Source: Ophiobolus disseminans
Taxonomy: Eukaryota; Ascomycota; Dothideomycetes; Pleosporales; Phaeosphaeriaceae
Assembly (NCBI GenBank): GCA_010093685.1
Contig: MU006218.1
Span: forward strand, 1,738,933-1,802,932
Length of the DNA stretch: 64,000 bases
Reading direction: 5' to 3'
Part shown: piece after piece, positions 23,716 to 33,663 of the stretch
Position numbering within the stretch: position 1 is the first letter of the stretch
Layout of the letters: each line of letters opens with the position of its first letter
Program-made: the position numbers and the translations under genes
Notes under the pieces: model-generated
Databases searched by the model: none
Told to the model about the DNA's origin: nothing
Seen by the model: only the letters and a program-made list of their open reading frames with translations

Positions 23716-25116
23716 ATGGATCCCCATGAGGAGGCTCTGCAAGGTGCTATTTGCGATCTCGAATCTGGTGTTTTTACGAGCCAGAGGGCAGCTGCCAAGG
23801 CTTGGGCAGTCCCTCGGACCTCAATCCAGCGCAGGCTACAGGGCAGTGTTCCACACATGATAGCTCATCAGCAACAGCAGCGATTGACACTAGAACAAGA
23901 GTCCTTTATAGTTGACTGGATACTCGAGGAGGATGCGCGATCTCTGCCTCCATCTCATGCGCGCGTACGAGAGATGGCGACTCGAATACTGAGGCTTGGC
24001 GGCGACTACGAGCCTCTTGGCCAGCGATGGATCTCCTCCTTCCTTACACGTCAACCTTGAGTTGCCAGCATTGTTGGACAGTCGATTGACACCCTAAGAG
24101 CTGAGGCTGCAAGTCCTGCTCAGATCCAAGCGTTCCTAGAGCTCTTCCACCGCACTTGAATTGAGCTTAATATCAGAGTTGAGGACATATGGAATATGTA
24201 TGAGACTGACATTGCACTAGGAGTATGTACCAACTCTTAGGTGATTGCACAAGCTGGCAAGCGCAAGACTTACGTCAAAACTCCAGGCAATTGCAAGTGG
24301 GTATCAATCCTTGAGACAATCTCAGCTACTGGGCAGAAACTGAGGTGTATGGTCATCTTCAAGGGACAGAGCCTACAGACAACGTGGTTCCCATCTGAAT
24401 TAGTGCCAGACTGGTTCTATACTACCTCTCAGAATGGATGGACCTCGCATGAGATAGGATCTGAGTGGCTAAGGCGTATATTCATCCCAGAAACTCAGCC
24501 TAGTGGCAATCAGTGGAGGATGCTCATACTTGATGGCCATGGGTATCACGTCAATATTGAGTTCATGCTGCTCTGCTGTCAGCATAGGATATGGACTATA
24601 TACCTTCCTCCTCACGCCTCTCATATCCTGCAGCCTCTAGACCTGGCTCCTTTTAGCGTACTCAAGTCAGGGTATAGATCTGAGATCAGAGCTCTATCTG
24701 CTCTTGATGACGCAGCTCCTATCAAGAAGGAGCGCTTCATATCCTCATATTATCTTGCGCTGGGGATAGGCCTATCTGAGCGCGTTATTCGAGCTGGTTG
24801 GAGAGCTGCAGGCATCTGCCCATATAACCCTAGTATAGTCATTCACTCCTCTCAGGTTTCCGCTTGTCCTATCACTCCTCCACCACCTGCACAGGCTGCG
24901 CAGCCTGAATCTCCTGCAGATCTATCTTTCTCAAGCCAAAAGAGAGCTCAGGATATATATCAAGCTCAGCAGCAGCTCCTGTGGTCAGAATCTCTCTCTC
25001 AGAGCACCCGTCTAGTGCTTGACAAGGCAGGCAAGGCTATCTCACTATCAACTGCGTACTCAGCTCAACTGCAGGCTGAGAATCAACGCTTGAAATATCA
25101 ACCAGAGCAACTTTAG
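23716..25116 (+). pseudogene. Broken Fot1/pogo transposase
   Basis: One reading frame runs through the element but is interrupted by TGA at 24058, TGA at 24157 and TAG at 24238 before the TAG at 25114. All three are one C-to-T step from Arg (CGA) or Gln (CAG) codons. The first part has the psq-type helix-turn-helix (AAKAWAVPRTSIQRRLQG) and the CENP-B-like segment (LTLEQESFIVDWILEEDAR). The catalytic domain shows LILDGHGYHV and HILQPLDLAPFSVLK with the second and third acidic residues. The first site, normally MDETG, reads MYETD, so a catalytic Asp is lost. The frame may once have extended past 25116, because a further TAG at 25192 interrupts Lys/Gln-rich coding-like sequence. Confidence 0.88.
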
Positions 25117-25322
25117 AGTAGGCAGACAAGAAAGCAAGTCAGAGTTGATCAGAATGAGTGCTTTAGTAATGCTGAGAGTATAAGGCTGCGATAGACAGAG
25201 CAGCTCAAGTTGCGCGCGCATCAACAAAGGAGACTCAGAAAGCTGCAAAAGCTGCAGCAGCTCAAGCTGCAGCTCGTACTCTAGACTCTATGTGTACAGA
25301 GTTTCAAATATAAGCGTTGTTA

Positions 25323-25391
25323 TTGAGTTCTCGCGTGCTGAGCTGGGTGGCCGCATTCGCGCACGGTGGCCGCAAACTAGGCCACCGAGCT
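25323..25391 (-). repeat. Right terminal inverted repeat of the Fot1/pogo element
   Basis: Reverse complement of the left terminus over 69 bases with four mismatches, ending ...GGCCACCGAGCT before the TA duplication. Confidence 0.9.
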
Positions 25392-25431
25392 TAAGTCATG
25401 ACCCGATTAGGATGCTCTCATCCGAAAGCGC

Positions 25432-25558
25432 ACCTCAAAAATACCCCCACCTCAAATCTCATCTCCAGACCTCAAAAGCTAGCACACCCCACCTCAAAAC
25501 CTCACGAAATAGAACCCCACCTCAAAAGCTAGCACATCTCACCTCAAAGAAGAGGGCA
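25432..25558 (+). repeat. Degenerate CACCTCAAA repeat tract
   Basis: The phrase CACCTCAAA or ACCTCAAAA recurs six to seven times at irregular 17-30 base spacing, twice followed by AGCTAGCACA. It lies directly beside the Fot1/pogo element. Origin unknown; it may be a decayed satellite or the subterminal part of another element. Confidence 0.6.
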
Positions 25559-25749
25559 CCCTACCTTATAAGCTTTCACGGTCAACAGTGCACCACGTAC
25601 TCGCAAGCATGCGACCTGGCATGCATACTAATGTCCGTACTGCGAGGAATATAAAACACAGGGTTCTTCCAACAATTGAGACCAGAAGAGCTGCTGGCGC
25701 GGATTTGGGCGCGGGTGGAAGGTGAAGGTGCAGGAGCGCGTTGCTGAGT

Positions 25750-26067
25750 CAGGGTTCATGAACCGCCCAACTAGGCAGTTCGTGGGCGAACCGCTGGAAT
25801 AGGAAGTTCACCAAGCTCATGAACCGCCCAATTAGGCAATTCACCAGTCCATGAACTCTCAGGGTCCACGAACTTCAAATCTCACTTCTACACGCCGGAC
25901 TCTACACCTTCGAGGCTCCTTAGATAGTGAGATCTGACGCGCCTCGCTCTGCATTGGGAGCTGCAAGGTCTGCTATACATTCGTTCAAGTGTGGACGTTA
26001 TGTGTGCGGTGAACAGGTTCGTGAAGTGGTTCGTGAACAGGTTCGTGAACTGGGGTTCATTAACCTA
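25750..26067. mobile_element. MITE-like repeat structure with GGTTCATGAACC motifs
   Basis: The left end reads CAGGGTTCATGAACCGCCCA. The right end, reverse complemented, reads TAGGTTAATGAACCCCAG, an imperfect inverted match. A 25-base unit (TCATGAACCGCCCAAYTAGG...) occurs twice on the left (25757 and 25818). On the right GGTTCGTGAA repeats three times with an exact 12-base period (26016, 26028, 26040). Arrays of short subterminal repeats inside near-palindromic ends are characteristic of hAT-type elements. No clear eight-base target duplication was found, so the class is inference. Confidence 0.45.
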
Positions 26068-26092
26068 CTTAGGGTCTAGTGTCATGGTCTAT

Positions 26093-26880
26093 GGAAGGAG
26101 CGCTGGAGTAGTCAACACCACGATTAAGCATCGAAGACGGGGAGCTTCTCTGAGAATACCCTGATTGTGTATGACACACGTTGAGTACTCTTTGACTCGC
26201 TGCACCTTTTTGCTTGCTTGTTCAACATGCTTAGCTGTTTGCTTAAGCTCTGCATCTACCTTTGCTGTGAAGAGCTTCGTAGCTTGTACGTTTAGTCCCT
26301 CTTGTGGAGATAGAAGTGGAGTTCGAAGATCGGGGGTATCTCGTGATCGAGGGGTGAGACGAGGAGTAAGGAGGGGACGATTCTCTCTGGATGACGTGCT
26401 GTTGGTGACCTTTGAGGCTGGCTTCTTTGTTGTAGAGGGCTATGCTGTAGAGCGTTTTGTCCTCTTAGTCATGCTCAGCTCTTCAATTTCTTGAAAGCCT
26501 TCCTCATTTATAACATCGTGTGCCCTCTTCTAACTCCTAGACTTGGCGAACGAGCATCGTGAACCTCGCCTCGCGCAACGATAGCATTTTAGATCTGCGC
26601 CCTCATAAAGATCGCGATATCACTCCTTGAACTGCCTGCACAAATGACCTGCCCCAGACTTCTTGCATTCGCCGCATGCTAAGTTCATCTTGTCCGTGAA
26701 CTCTGAGCAGCCTGAGAGGATGGCTTGGTCGGCGAGCGCATTCTGGTTGTGAGGGTTGCACTGCGCGTGGAACTCTGATCGTAGAGCAAGCGATGCTTTA
26801 ACGGTAGGAGGCAGCAGCTTTTGTGTGGACGTTTGTAGAGATTTATCGCATGTATATGTAGCAGCAGGTGAGTTACTCAC
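26093..26880 (-). pseudogene. Degraded gene for a Cys-rich, possibly zinc-binding protein
   Basis: On the minus strand one frame stays protein-like for about 260 codons but contains three internal stops: TGA just after RQFKE near 26620, TAG after AKSRS and TAG after RSTA. Each is one C-to-T step from Arg or Gln. Two Cys clusters are visible, ACGECKKSGAGHLC and KCYRCARRGSRC. They resemble the paired Cys modules of fungal zinc-cluster proteins but match no family I can name. After the second cluster the protein is basic and Thr/Pro/Ser-rich, then helical and charged, ending near 26093. The first exon may lie further upstream (ATG codons near 26915 and 26970), but the splice pattern is uncertain. 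It lies next to the MITE-like repeats. Confidence 0.55.
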
Positions 26881-28019
26881 GCTTGGTTGGCGTTGTTTAG
26901 ACGTGGCATTGTAGTAAGTTACGGCTGATCAAAGGCGCTGGAGCAACTGTGTGTTCGTCCTCAGACATATTGGTAGGGAAGTAGTGATTCCACAAGACGT
27001 CGTGTTGTGATGGGAATGTAGCGGGAGCAAATGATGGTTGTTACGCTTGTGAGCGGCCTTGGATCTGAAGGTCGAATCCTCGCAATACAGACGCGGATTG
27101 AAGACTCGTAGTAATCAGTGACGTCTTAACCTTCTGCACCAGCACAAAACTTGGTGAAATGATGTAGCAACAGGTGCCCGGCATCGCTTTTTTTGTAGAT
27201 AGCAGAGAGATGGCGGTCTACGTTGTTGGCAAAGTACGTGAATATTGCCTGCTGATTGGCAGACACCAAGCTCAGCTTTTCTGCTTTAAAGCTCCGAACT
27301 CTCCGACGGAGGCGATTGCTGCAGAATACAATGCCTCATTAATCTATAGAGACGCGGCAGTTGTTTGTTTGAAGTGTTCGCTTAGTATAACGTGTTGTTT
27401 GGCGTCGTGAATGTCTTCCAAGTTGTCTCTTTCGTCCTCTCTGTCTTCAAGAAGCCACAGGGGAGTTTCTTCCTCTACAAGAATATTTCCAGACGCAGTA
27501 GACCTAATTCAAACTGCACTGCGCGAAGCTAAGTCAGATATACATTGCAGAGATCCTGCCCACACATTAGCCTGTCTATATTCGCAGAATTGAGATCGCT
27601 ACTCAACATCAACGTGTCACAAAGAGTGGAAAGTTAAAGAGTTAACCCACACCTAAGTGAACAAAGTTGCGGTTTATACACATCACAAAGATCCTGCTCA
27701 TATAGTAAGCTATATTTATTCTCGGCACTGACTATATCCACAAAATCTCAAGCGAACGTCGCAGTGTATGCCAACCGCTCATGCATCAATAATACCAAAC
27801 ACGCATCGCCAGCCACACGTACATCAAGTCTCGCAAGAGAAGCGGCAGAACTAGTAATAAATGCTACGTAAGATAACATCACCCATACTTTCCCTAGACA
27901 ACAAAGCAAGCAATCTCCGAATTATGTACATGCATATATGGGTGTGGAGACAATTAACTCTGCAGCTGGGTAGACAATGGAGGATGGGTTGAAAATGGCG
28001 CCAGATATTATGGAGTGGC

Positions 28020-31000
28020 CTAGAACCCGAACGGGTTTTGGGGTGCTGTGATGATGTTAGTTGGGATCATGTTTGCCTTCATCAATTTGACTTACTAGCA
28101 TTGGCAAGACTTGCCCTCCCCGTTGGCTGCGGGGTGAGCTTCTTCGCCGGCTGCACACCAAACCTGATGGGAGGCGCCGGGCCCGTCCTCTGCGGGACCA
28201 ATGGCTGTGCCATGGGCATCGATGGCATTGGGGGCATCGGAGGCATCGGCGGTGGGCTCTGTCCGAAGCCAGTGGGTTGGGGCTGAATGGCAGGCGGCAG
28301 GAAACGGTTAACACCCGTTGCTTGCGGGTTGAGAGGCGATGGCTGGAAGCCGTTGTAGCCTGTCGGCTGTGATGGCATGGGCTGGAATGGTGCTCGTGGT
28401 GGGTCTGCAAATGGACTGCCATTTTGGAAACCAGTCTGCATAGGCTGCTGGAAGCCGGTCTGCATGGGTTGCTGGAAACCTGTCTGCATCTGCTGCTGGA
28501 AGGGGGCAAATCCGCTTTGCTGCGGAGGCATCTGCTGTTGAGGCATTTGCGGTGGCGGCGACATGGAGTTGTAGCCTGTTGGTTGCGGCATCATTCCGTT
28601 ATGCTGGAATCCAAAGCCCCCGTTCTGCTGTGGCATGCCCGTCATTTGCTGCTGCATGCGTTGCATATTCAGCATGTTTTGTTGGTCCTGCAGACTTTGC
28701 CCAGGAGGCGCCATTTGATTCATCATGTTGGGGTTGAAGCCAGTCAGTTGTGGCTGCAGAGGCGGAGGAGGACCGAAAGCACTCTGTTGCGGGTTCTGAG
28801 GGGCAGAGGAAGATCGCATTGGTGGTGGGGCGATAATGCCGCCGGTGTTTTGTTGCTGAGGTGGCTGTGGTCGCATGCGTGGTGGGGCAAGGTTCTGGGG
28901 TTGTGTGAGAGCCTTGATGGCCGCGACCTGGTCAAAGAGGGACGGCGTAGCACCAGTTGGTTGGGTTTGCTGGATAGGAGCAGGTGCTTGCTGAGGTGGA
29001 GCTTGGACTGGCTGTGCGGCTGGTGGTGGTGGTTGTGGTTGTGCAATCTCCTCGGGCCTGAGCGCAGGCATGTCCAGAAGAGACAGATCGTTCATGGAGC
29101 CAGTCAAGGTGGGTGGTTTTGGTGCAGCAGCAGCAGCAGCAGCAGCAGCAGGTGGAGCAGACGTTTGTGCTGGAGGTGGAGACGACGCAGGTGGGGGTGC
29201 AGAACTAGACACTGTCCGCGAAGGCTTGACGTCCCACGCGTTATCTTCGAATCCTTCTGTCTGTTTTTCTGGCTTCGGGGCAGACGCCAATGGTGTACGC
29301 GTAGCATCTGCGGGCCTCTTGACTGCATCGTCGGTCTTCTGCTCAAAAGCTTTAGCATCGACAACATCGTTGGTCTGCACAGCCGGTGCGGGTCGCCCTT
29401 TGCGAGTGTTGTTTCGGAGCGCGCCACCGGGGCCAGAGAAGAGACCACCAGAATTTCCTTCCTCACCACCCTCTTCAGCAAAGCTGACACTTCTCTTATC
29501 CCCAGCACGTCCAAACTTAGTTTCCAGATACTTTGTAACGCGCAAAATGTCACCCTCCTTGAGACCCAACGTACGCAAGAGCGCTGGAGTGATGTCTGGC
29601 AAGTTCTCCTCACCCATCTCATCCTTGTGGAAAGCCCGAGCATATCGCTCGCAGATCTGCGGGTTGACGCCACACTTGAGGAAGAAGTCGAACCAATCGT
29701 ACTCCGGCTTCTTCTCGACGGTGATACCTGTGGGCGATCGCGGAGCCTGCTCCTTGGCTCGCTGCGTGCTCCGTCTCTTGAGATCGGACAGTGGCTTGTC
29801 GTCATCCAAAGACTCCCCTGTAGCGCGCTCAACATACTCCAGATCTTCAACAGACATTTTGGTGACTGGCACGGCAATCTTGACGCCATTCACCTTGTGC
29901 AGGTGGATCTTGCCTCCTTTCATGAGGATAAACTCCGCGTCAACTTTAAATGAGCCCGAACGGTCGGTCCATGTTCGTATCCGTGATGGATCTACAGCTG
30001 TCAGCAGGTATAGCCACAAAATGTAGTATTGAACACTGACCGGGCTTGGACGATGATTTGGACGACGACGTGGCGTCCTTTGAGGAGCCTTCGCGCTTGC
30101 TTGATCTCTGTGAAGTACGACGATGGTCAACATTTGCATGCAGGAGGCTAGAATTACGCGAAGGCAAATGCAGGCCAGGTCCTACCTGATCATTCCTTGC
30201 CTCGCTTTCCGGCCTCTTCCGCCTCGAGGCCTGACGAGCAAGCTCCTCTTCCTCCCGCCTGTTCTGTTCGACTCTCGATCGACCGGCGTTCGTGCCCGTG
30301 CGGGCGATCTGGGCGGCGGGCGCGGATACGGCGACGGTTTCTCTGATCTCAACGTAGTTAGCTGGCACAACGCCCTCCTTGCCGTTTTTCAGCCGCCGAA
30401 CTTTCCACCACTCGTCACTCGCCGAATCATCGAGGACCAAGACCTCGTCGTCCAGCCCAACAGTGACCTCGTCCTCACCTTGCGCCATGAAGTCGAACAG
30501 CATGACGCCCTTCCTCTGCACGTTGGAGTTCCCCGAGCCAGCAGCAAGAATCTCTCGCAGACCAGCGCCCTTGGCAGCCCCTGCAAGCTCACCCAGAGCC
30601 GACATGATCTCGGTTGCGGTGTCTTTTGCGCCGCAGTGAAAATCGACGCTTTTGCTTGGCTGCTTCAGCTCCATGAAGATGTGTTTTCCCTCTTGCGAGT
30701 AGTACTCCATCTTGTCGGCGGTCCACTCCTGCTGAGGCCCATCGCGCGACTTTTCAGGTGCAATCATGATCAGGCCTTTTGGAATATTGACGCCCAGGGT
30801 AATGGGCATCTTCTTGTTCTTGCCGGGCTGCGTGATGTACTCGTAAATGTTGTACAAGTGGTATCCTCCACCCGAGACAGGGGTGGCAGGTGTTTCCTCT
30901 CGGGGGTCATACTGGTCGAATGTTACGCTTCGAGGAGGGGGCGATCGGAGCTCGGGCGATGGAGACCGCGCACGCGCGTACTGTGTAGGAGGAGGGGAGA

Positions 31001-31691
31001 TAGTCTCGGACAATGGGCGCTGTGGGAGGCGCGGCGGCGGCACTTCTTCGTCGGATTCTTCAGGCGTGAACTGTACGCGTCGTCGAGCCGGCGCGGTCAC
31101 GTTGGGTGGCGGGGAAATGGTTGATCGCGGGACAGCAGATTGTCCGGACTTCTTTTGGATGATGCCTGCCAAAGCGGCAGCGGGACTCTGGTGCGGTGGG
31201 CTATCTGGGGTCGGCGGCTGCTGCTCGTCGTCCGAGTCGGGCGCTGCAGGTACCGACGGGCGAGACGGCAGCGCAGGCGACGCCACTGCTGGGGCTGCCG
31301 GAGCCGCACCGCCTTTCATGAGCTCGATGTAGTTCGCGGGAGCAAAGCCGTAGCTGCCATCCTCCCCAACAAGCGTCCAGTCCGGGTCTGTAGTGTCGTA
31401 GACGTCAAGCGTGGCGTCCTCCTGGAAGGACAGCTCCTCGTCTGTCTGACGGGCGTAGTCGTAGAGGGCCTTGGCTTGCGCGACTGGAGGCGCCTCTTCC
31501 ACGTAGTTGTTCGGAATCAGGCCCTCGGGCTCTTCCTCCTCCTCGCCGTGGCCCTTCTTCTTCGCTTTCCACCAGTCGTCATCCGACGACTTCTCCAGCA
31601 CCATCAACACATCGCCCTCGGTCAAGGCGAGCTCATTGTCGCCTTGAGGCACGTAGTCGTAGATGGCGCGGTAGATGCCGAGGAACACCAT
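28020..31691 (-). CDS. SLA1: Sla1-type endocytic adaptor, actin cytoskeleton-regulatory complex
   Basis: Sla1 links cargo, clathrin and the actin nucleation machinery at endocytic patches of the cell cortex. Three exons (31691-30041, 29991-28096, 28045-28020) give 1,190 residues. Order: two SH3 domains at about 5-68 and 71-127 (YRAIYDYVPQGDNELAL, ALYDYARQTDEELSF), a Pro-rich linker, a third SH3 near 395-455 (VMLFDFMAQGEDEVTV), the SHD1 domain around 555-620 (RTWTDRSGSFKVDAEF) that reads NPFxD signals, and a SAM-like SHD2 (about 670-735: YDWFDFFLKCGVNPQICER). The C-terminal third is Gln/Pro-rich with many LxxQxTG sites (PQLTG, PQATG, PQPTG), the Prk1/Ark1 phosphorylation motif. The last exon has 26 bases and encodes TPQNPFGF, itself an NPF motif. 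Confidence 0.94.
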
Positions 31692-32202
31692 TGCGCCGTG
31701 TCCTTGAGGAGTGGTGTATTGTGGGGGTTGGTGCTATGTGTGATGGCAGGCTGCAATGGTGCGCATAAGCTCGGCGGAAGGCGACGGGGGAGGGTTGCGT
31801 TGCTATTGCACGCTCGAGGGGCCGGTAGGGGGAGCTGCGTCAGCTCTCGGTGCAGCAGAGTGCAGGTCCGCCAGCGCCGTGGGGACCTCGGATGCACAAG
31901 TAAAGGCTGGAGTAGATGTGAGGGAAGCAATGCAGCGCTGGAATGGCGTTGCTCGTGCCGCGACAGCTGTGTGAGGTGAGACAGATGGTTGCCATGTCCA
32001 AGCGGCAGGCACGAGCATGGCGCTAGCACGAATCAAGTCTCCACAACGACGTCAACCCGCTTCACCTGCCCCTGGTTTTTACAGAGCAGACGGTGTTGAT
32101 GTTCGCTGTCGACCATCATCAAGGCATTCCATATCATTCACTCTAGACAATACTAGCATCCAAAATTCATACATGATTAGTATCGTTAATCATATCAGTA
32201 TC
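31692..32202. other. SLA1 upstream region and 3' flank of the MFS gene
   Basis: A 511-base gap. It contains the SLA1 promoter and leader and the 3' flank of the convergently placed minus-strand transporter gene. No recognisable motif or repeat. Confidence 0.4.
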
Positions 32203-33663
32203 TTAGTAAGTGAACCTAAAGCCCTCCGTCCCCTCCAATAGCCGCTTGCCCTTTCTTTGCTTCTGGTTCGCCGTGTAGAAGTATGCTGTGAACAGACCAA
32301 CAACCCCAATGATCATGATATGCGACCCGATACTGACCCAGATGGCCGTCATGTATCTCGGAGCTTCTGGCTGCCTCACAATAAAACTTCCGGCGATCCC
32401 TCCAGCACCGTTGAAAGCTGTCACAGCTGCTGCAGTAAACACCCTCTTCCATTGCCCCACAATGTTATTCGCTTGGTAGGTCGCCATGGCCGCCCAGTTG
32501 GCTACATAAGCTCCAGTGGCGAGGTAAGTCCCAACGTAGCGCACAGTGACCTGGTCGGTGAAGCCTAACATGCAGAACCCAATGATCAGGGTTATACAGT
32601 TGAAGGTTATGATCGGTCCACGGAGCTGAAACTTGTCGCCGACCAGAGAAGATAGGATAGCAGGGATGACGGCGTAGTAGTATGGTGGTGCGGAAAGAAG
32701 AATAGACTTGTTGGTGCTGAAGCCCATTCCTCCCTGCAGGATGATCGGCAGAAAGTACGACAGGCTTGTTGAGACCAGGTTCTGCAAGAAGTACAGCACG
32801 CAGAAGCCGTAAATCTTTGGATCTTTAGCGTGTACGAAGACCTTGGACCACGCGAAGGTATCTGACTTGACATCGCCGCGGTCGTTTTCGATGCGAGATG
32901 AGGCAACTTGGGCTTCCGACTTGCTGAGAAAGTGGAAACTGTGATGCGAGTCCTCGGGAAAGTCGACCATCCAGAAGTAGGTGATGATACCGATGAAAGC
33001 AGTGATCGACCCTTGAACTATGAACATCAACTGCCAACCTTTCATCCCGCCTTTGCCATTCAGCTGATTCAGCCCATAGTTGACGATGCCTCCGGTCGCA
33101 AGCACTATGACTTCACCACTCTGCATGAACGCAAATCGCAGTTGCTGTTCTTTCCTCGTGTACCACGCTGAGATGAGGACAGTGAGTCCCGGATAGACCC
33201 CCGACATTGCGATACCCAGTAGAATTCTCAATGCAATCATCTGCTTCCACGTCTGGACAAACGCTGTGCACAAGGTGATGATGCCGAAGCAGAACGTGAT
33301 AAAGGCGAACCAGATCCGAGGCCCGAATGTTCTTACTGCGATGGTAGACGGCAGTTGGAAGGCGATACTAGCAATCGTGAAGATGAAGATGGAGACCGAG
33401 TACCTGTTGCCAACATCCAGTTCGAGATCGCTGAGCATGGAGGTGACTGAGGCCGAGGAAATGACGCCCGAGTCTAGCAGATTAAGGCTGCAAAGAATGC
33501 CAGCAATGCTACAGAGTCGCAAATCCACTTTGAGTCGGATGCTGTTCCTCCACTCTTCCTCGAGGCTATCTCTTTCTTGCGCGATGATACCATCTCGCTC
33601 GTCGTCTTGCACCTCGCGAATTGACTCCTCATCCGAAGCTTCACTCGGCTGTCTTTTCGTCAT
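32203..33663 (-). CDS. MFS transporter of the anion:cation symporter (allantoate permease-like) family
   Basis: An intronless gene of 486 residues with about 12 membrane helices in two blocks around a cytosolic loop near residues 230-270. The N-terminal 50 residues are acidic and cytosolic. Helix 1 (DLRLCSIAGILCSLNLLDSG) and the following stretch have the position and style of the Dal5/Tna1 group of fungal ACS carriers, including RILLGIAMSGVYPGL, the usual R-x-L-G-x-x-E/M-x-G-x-x-P-G-like signature after helix 4. AWYTRKEQQLRFAF is the conserved loop between helices 4 and 5. Such proteins import allantoate, nicotinate, pantothenate or other small organic anions; the substrate cannot be told from sequence. 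Confidence 0.85.
   Translation of the reverse strand: MTKRQPSEASDEESIREVQDDERDGIIAQERDSLEEEWRNSIRLKVDLRLCSIAGILCSLNLLDSGVISSASVTSMLSDLELDVGNRYSVSIFIFTIASIAFQLPSTIAVRTFGPRIWFAFITFCFGIITLCTAFVQTWKQMIALRILLGIAMSGVYPGLTVLISAWYTRKEQQLRFAFMQSGEVIVLATGGIVNYGLNQLNGKGGMKGWQLMFIVQGSITAFIGIITYFWMVDFPEDSHHSFHFLSKSEAQVASSRIENDRGDVKSDTFAWSKVFVHAKDPKIYGFCVLYFLQNLVSTSLSYFLPIILQGGMGFSTNKSILLSAPPYYYAVIPAILSSLVGDKFQLRGPIITFNCITLIIGFCMLGFTDQVTVRYVGTYLATGAYVANWAAMATYQANNIVGQWKRVFTAAAVTAFNGAGGIAGSFIVRQPEAPRYMTAIWVSIGSHIMIIGVVGLFTAYFYTANQKQRKGKRLLEGTEGFRFTY

Larger units (their letters stand above)
23631..25391 (+). mobile_element. Complete but inactive Fot1/pogo-type DNA transposon
   Basis: A 1,761-base element is bounded by inverted repeats and a TA target duplication (23629-23630 and 25392-25393). 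The termini match for 69 bases with four differences, three of them transitions. Inside is one plus-strand transposase frame with an HTH_psq/CENP-B-type DNA-binding domain and a DDE_1-type catalytic domain, the Fot1/pogo group of the Tc1/mariner superfamily. Length and TA site fit that family. In-frame stops and a changed catalytic site show it can no longer move on its own. Confidence 0.9.
25392..28019. other. Repeat-rich, gene-poor accessory interval
   Basis: Between the dead transposon and SLA1 there is no intact gene. It contains CACCTCAAA-type degenerate repeats (25432-25558), a small GTTCRTGAAC repeat structure (25750-26067) and a degraded Cys-rich gene (26093-26880), all listed separately. 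From 26881 to 28019 only short frames occur (for example 27174-27410 and 27411-27593), with no recognisable content. The last few hundred bases are the SLA1 3' flank. Confidence 0.5.

Noticed and set aside
27060..27120. GGTCGAATCC resembling a tRNA T-loop
   Set aside because: The flanking bases do not form T-arm, anticodon or acceptor stems.
28424..29953. 509-residue plus-strand frame antisense to SLA1
   Set aside because: It is the complement of the SLA1 repeat-rich coding region; composition (Leu/Arg/Trp runs) mirrors the Gln/Pro codons on the other strand.
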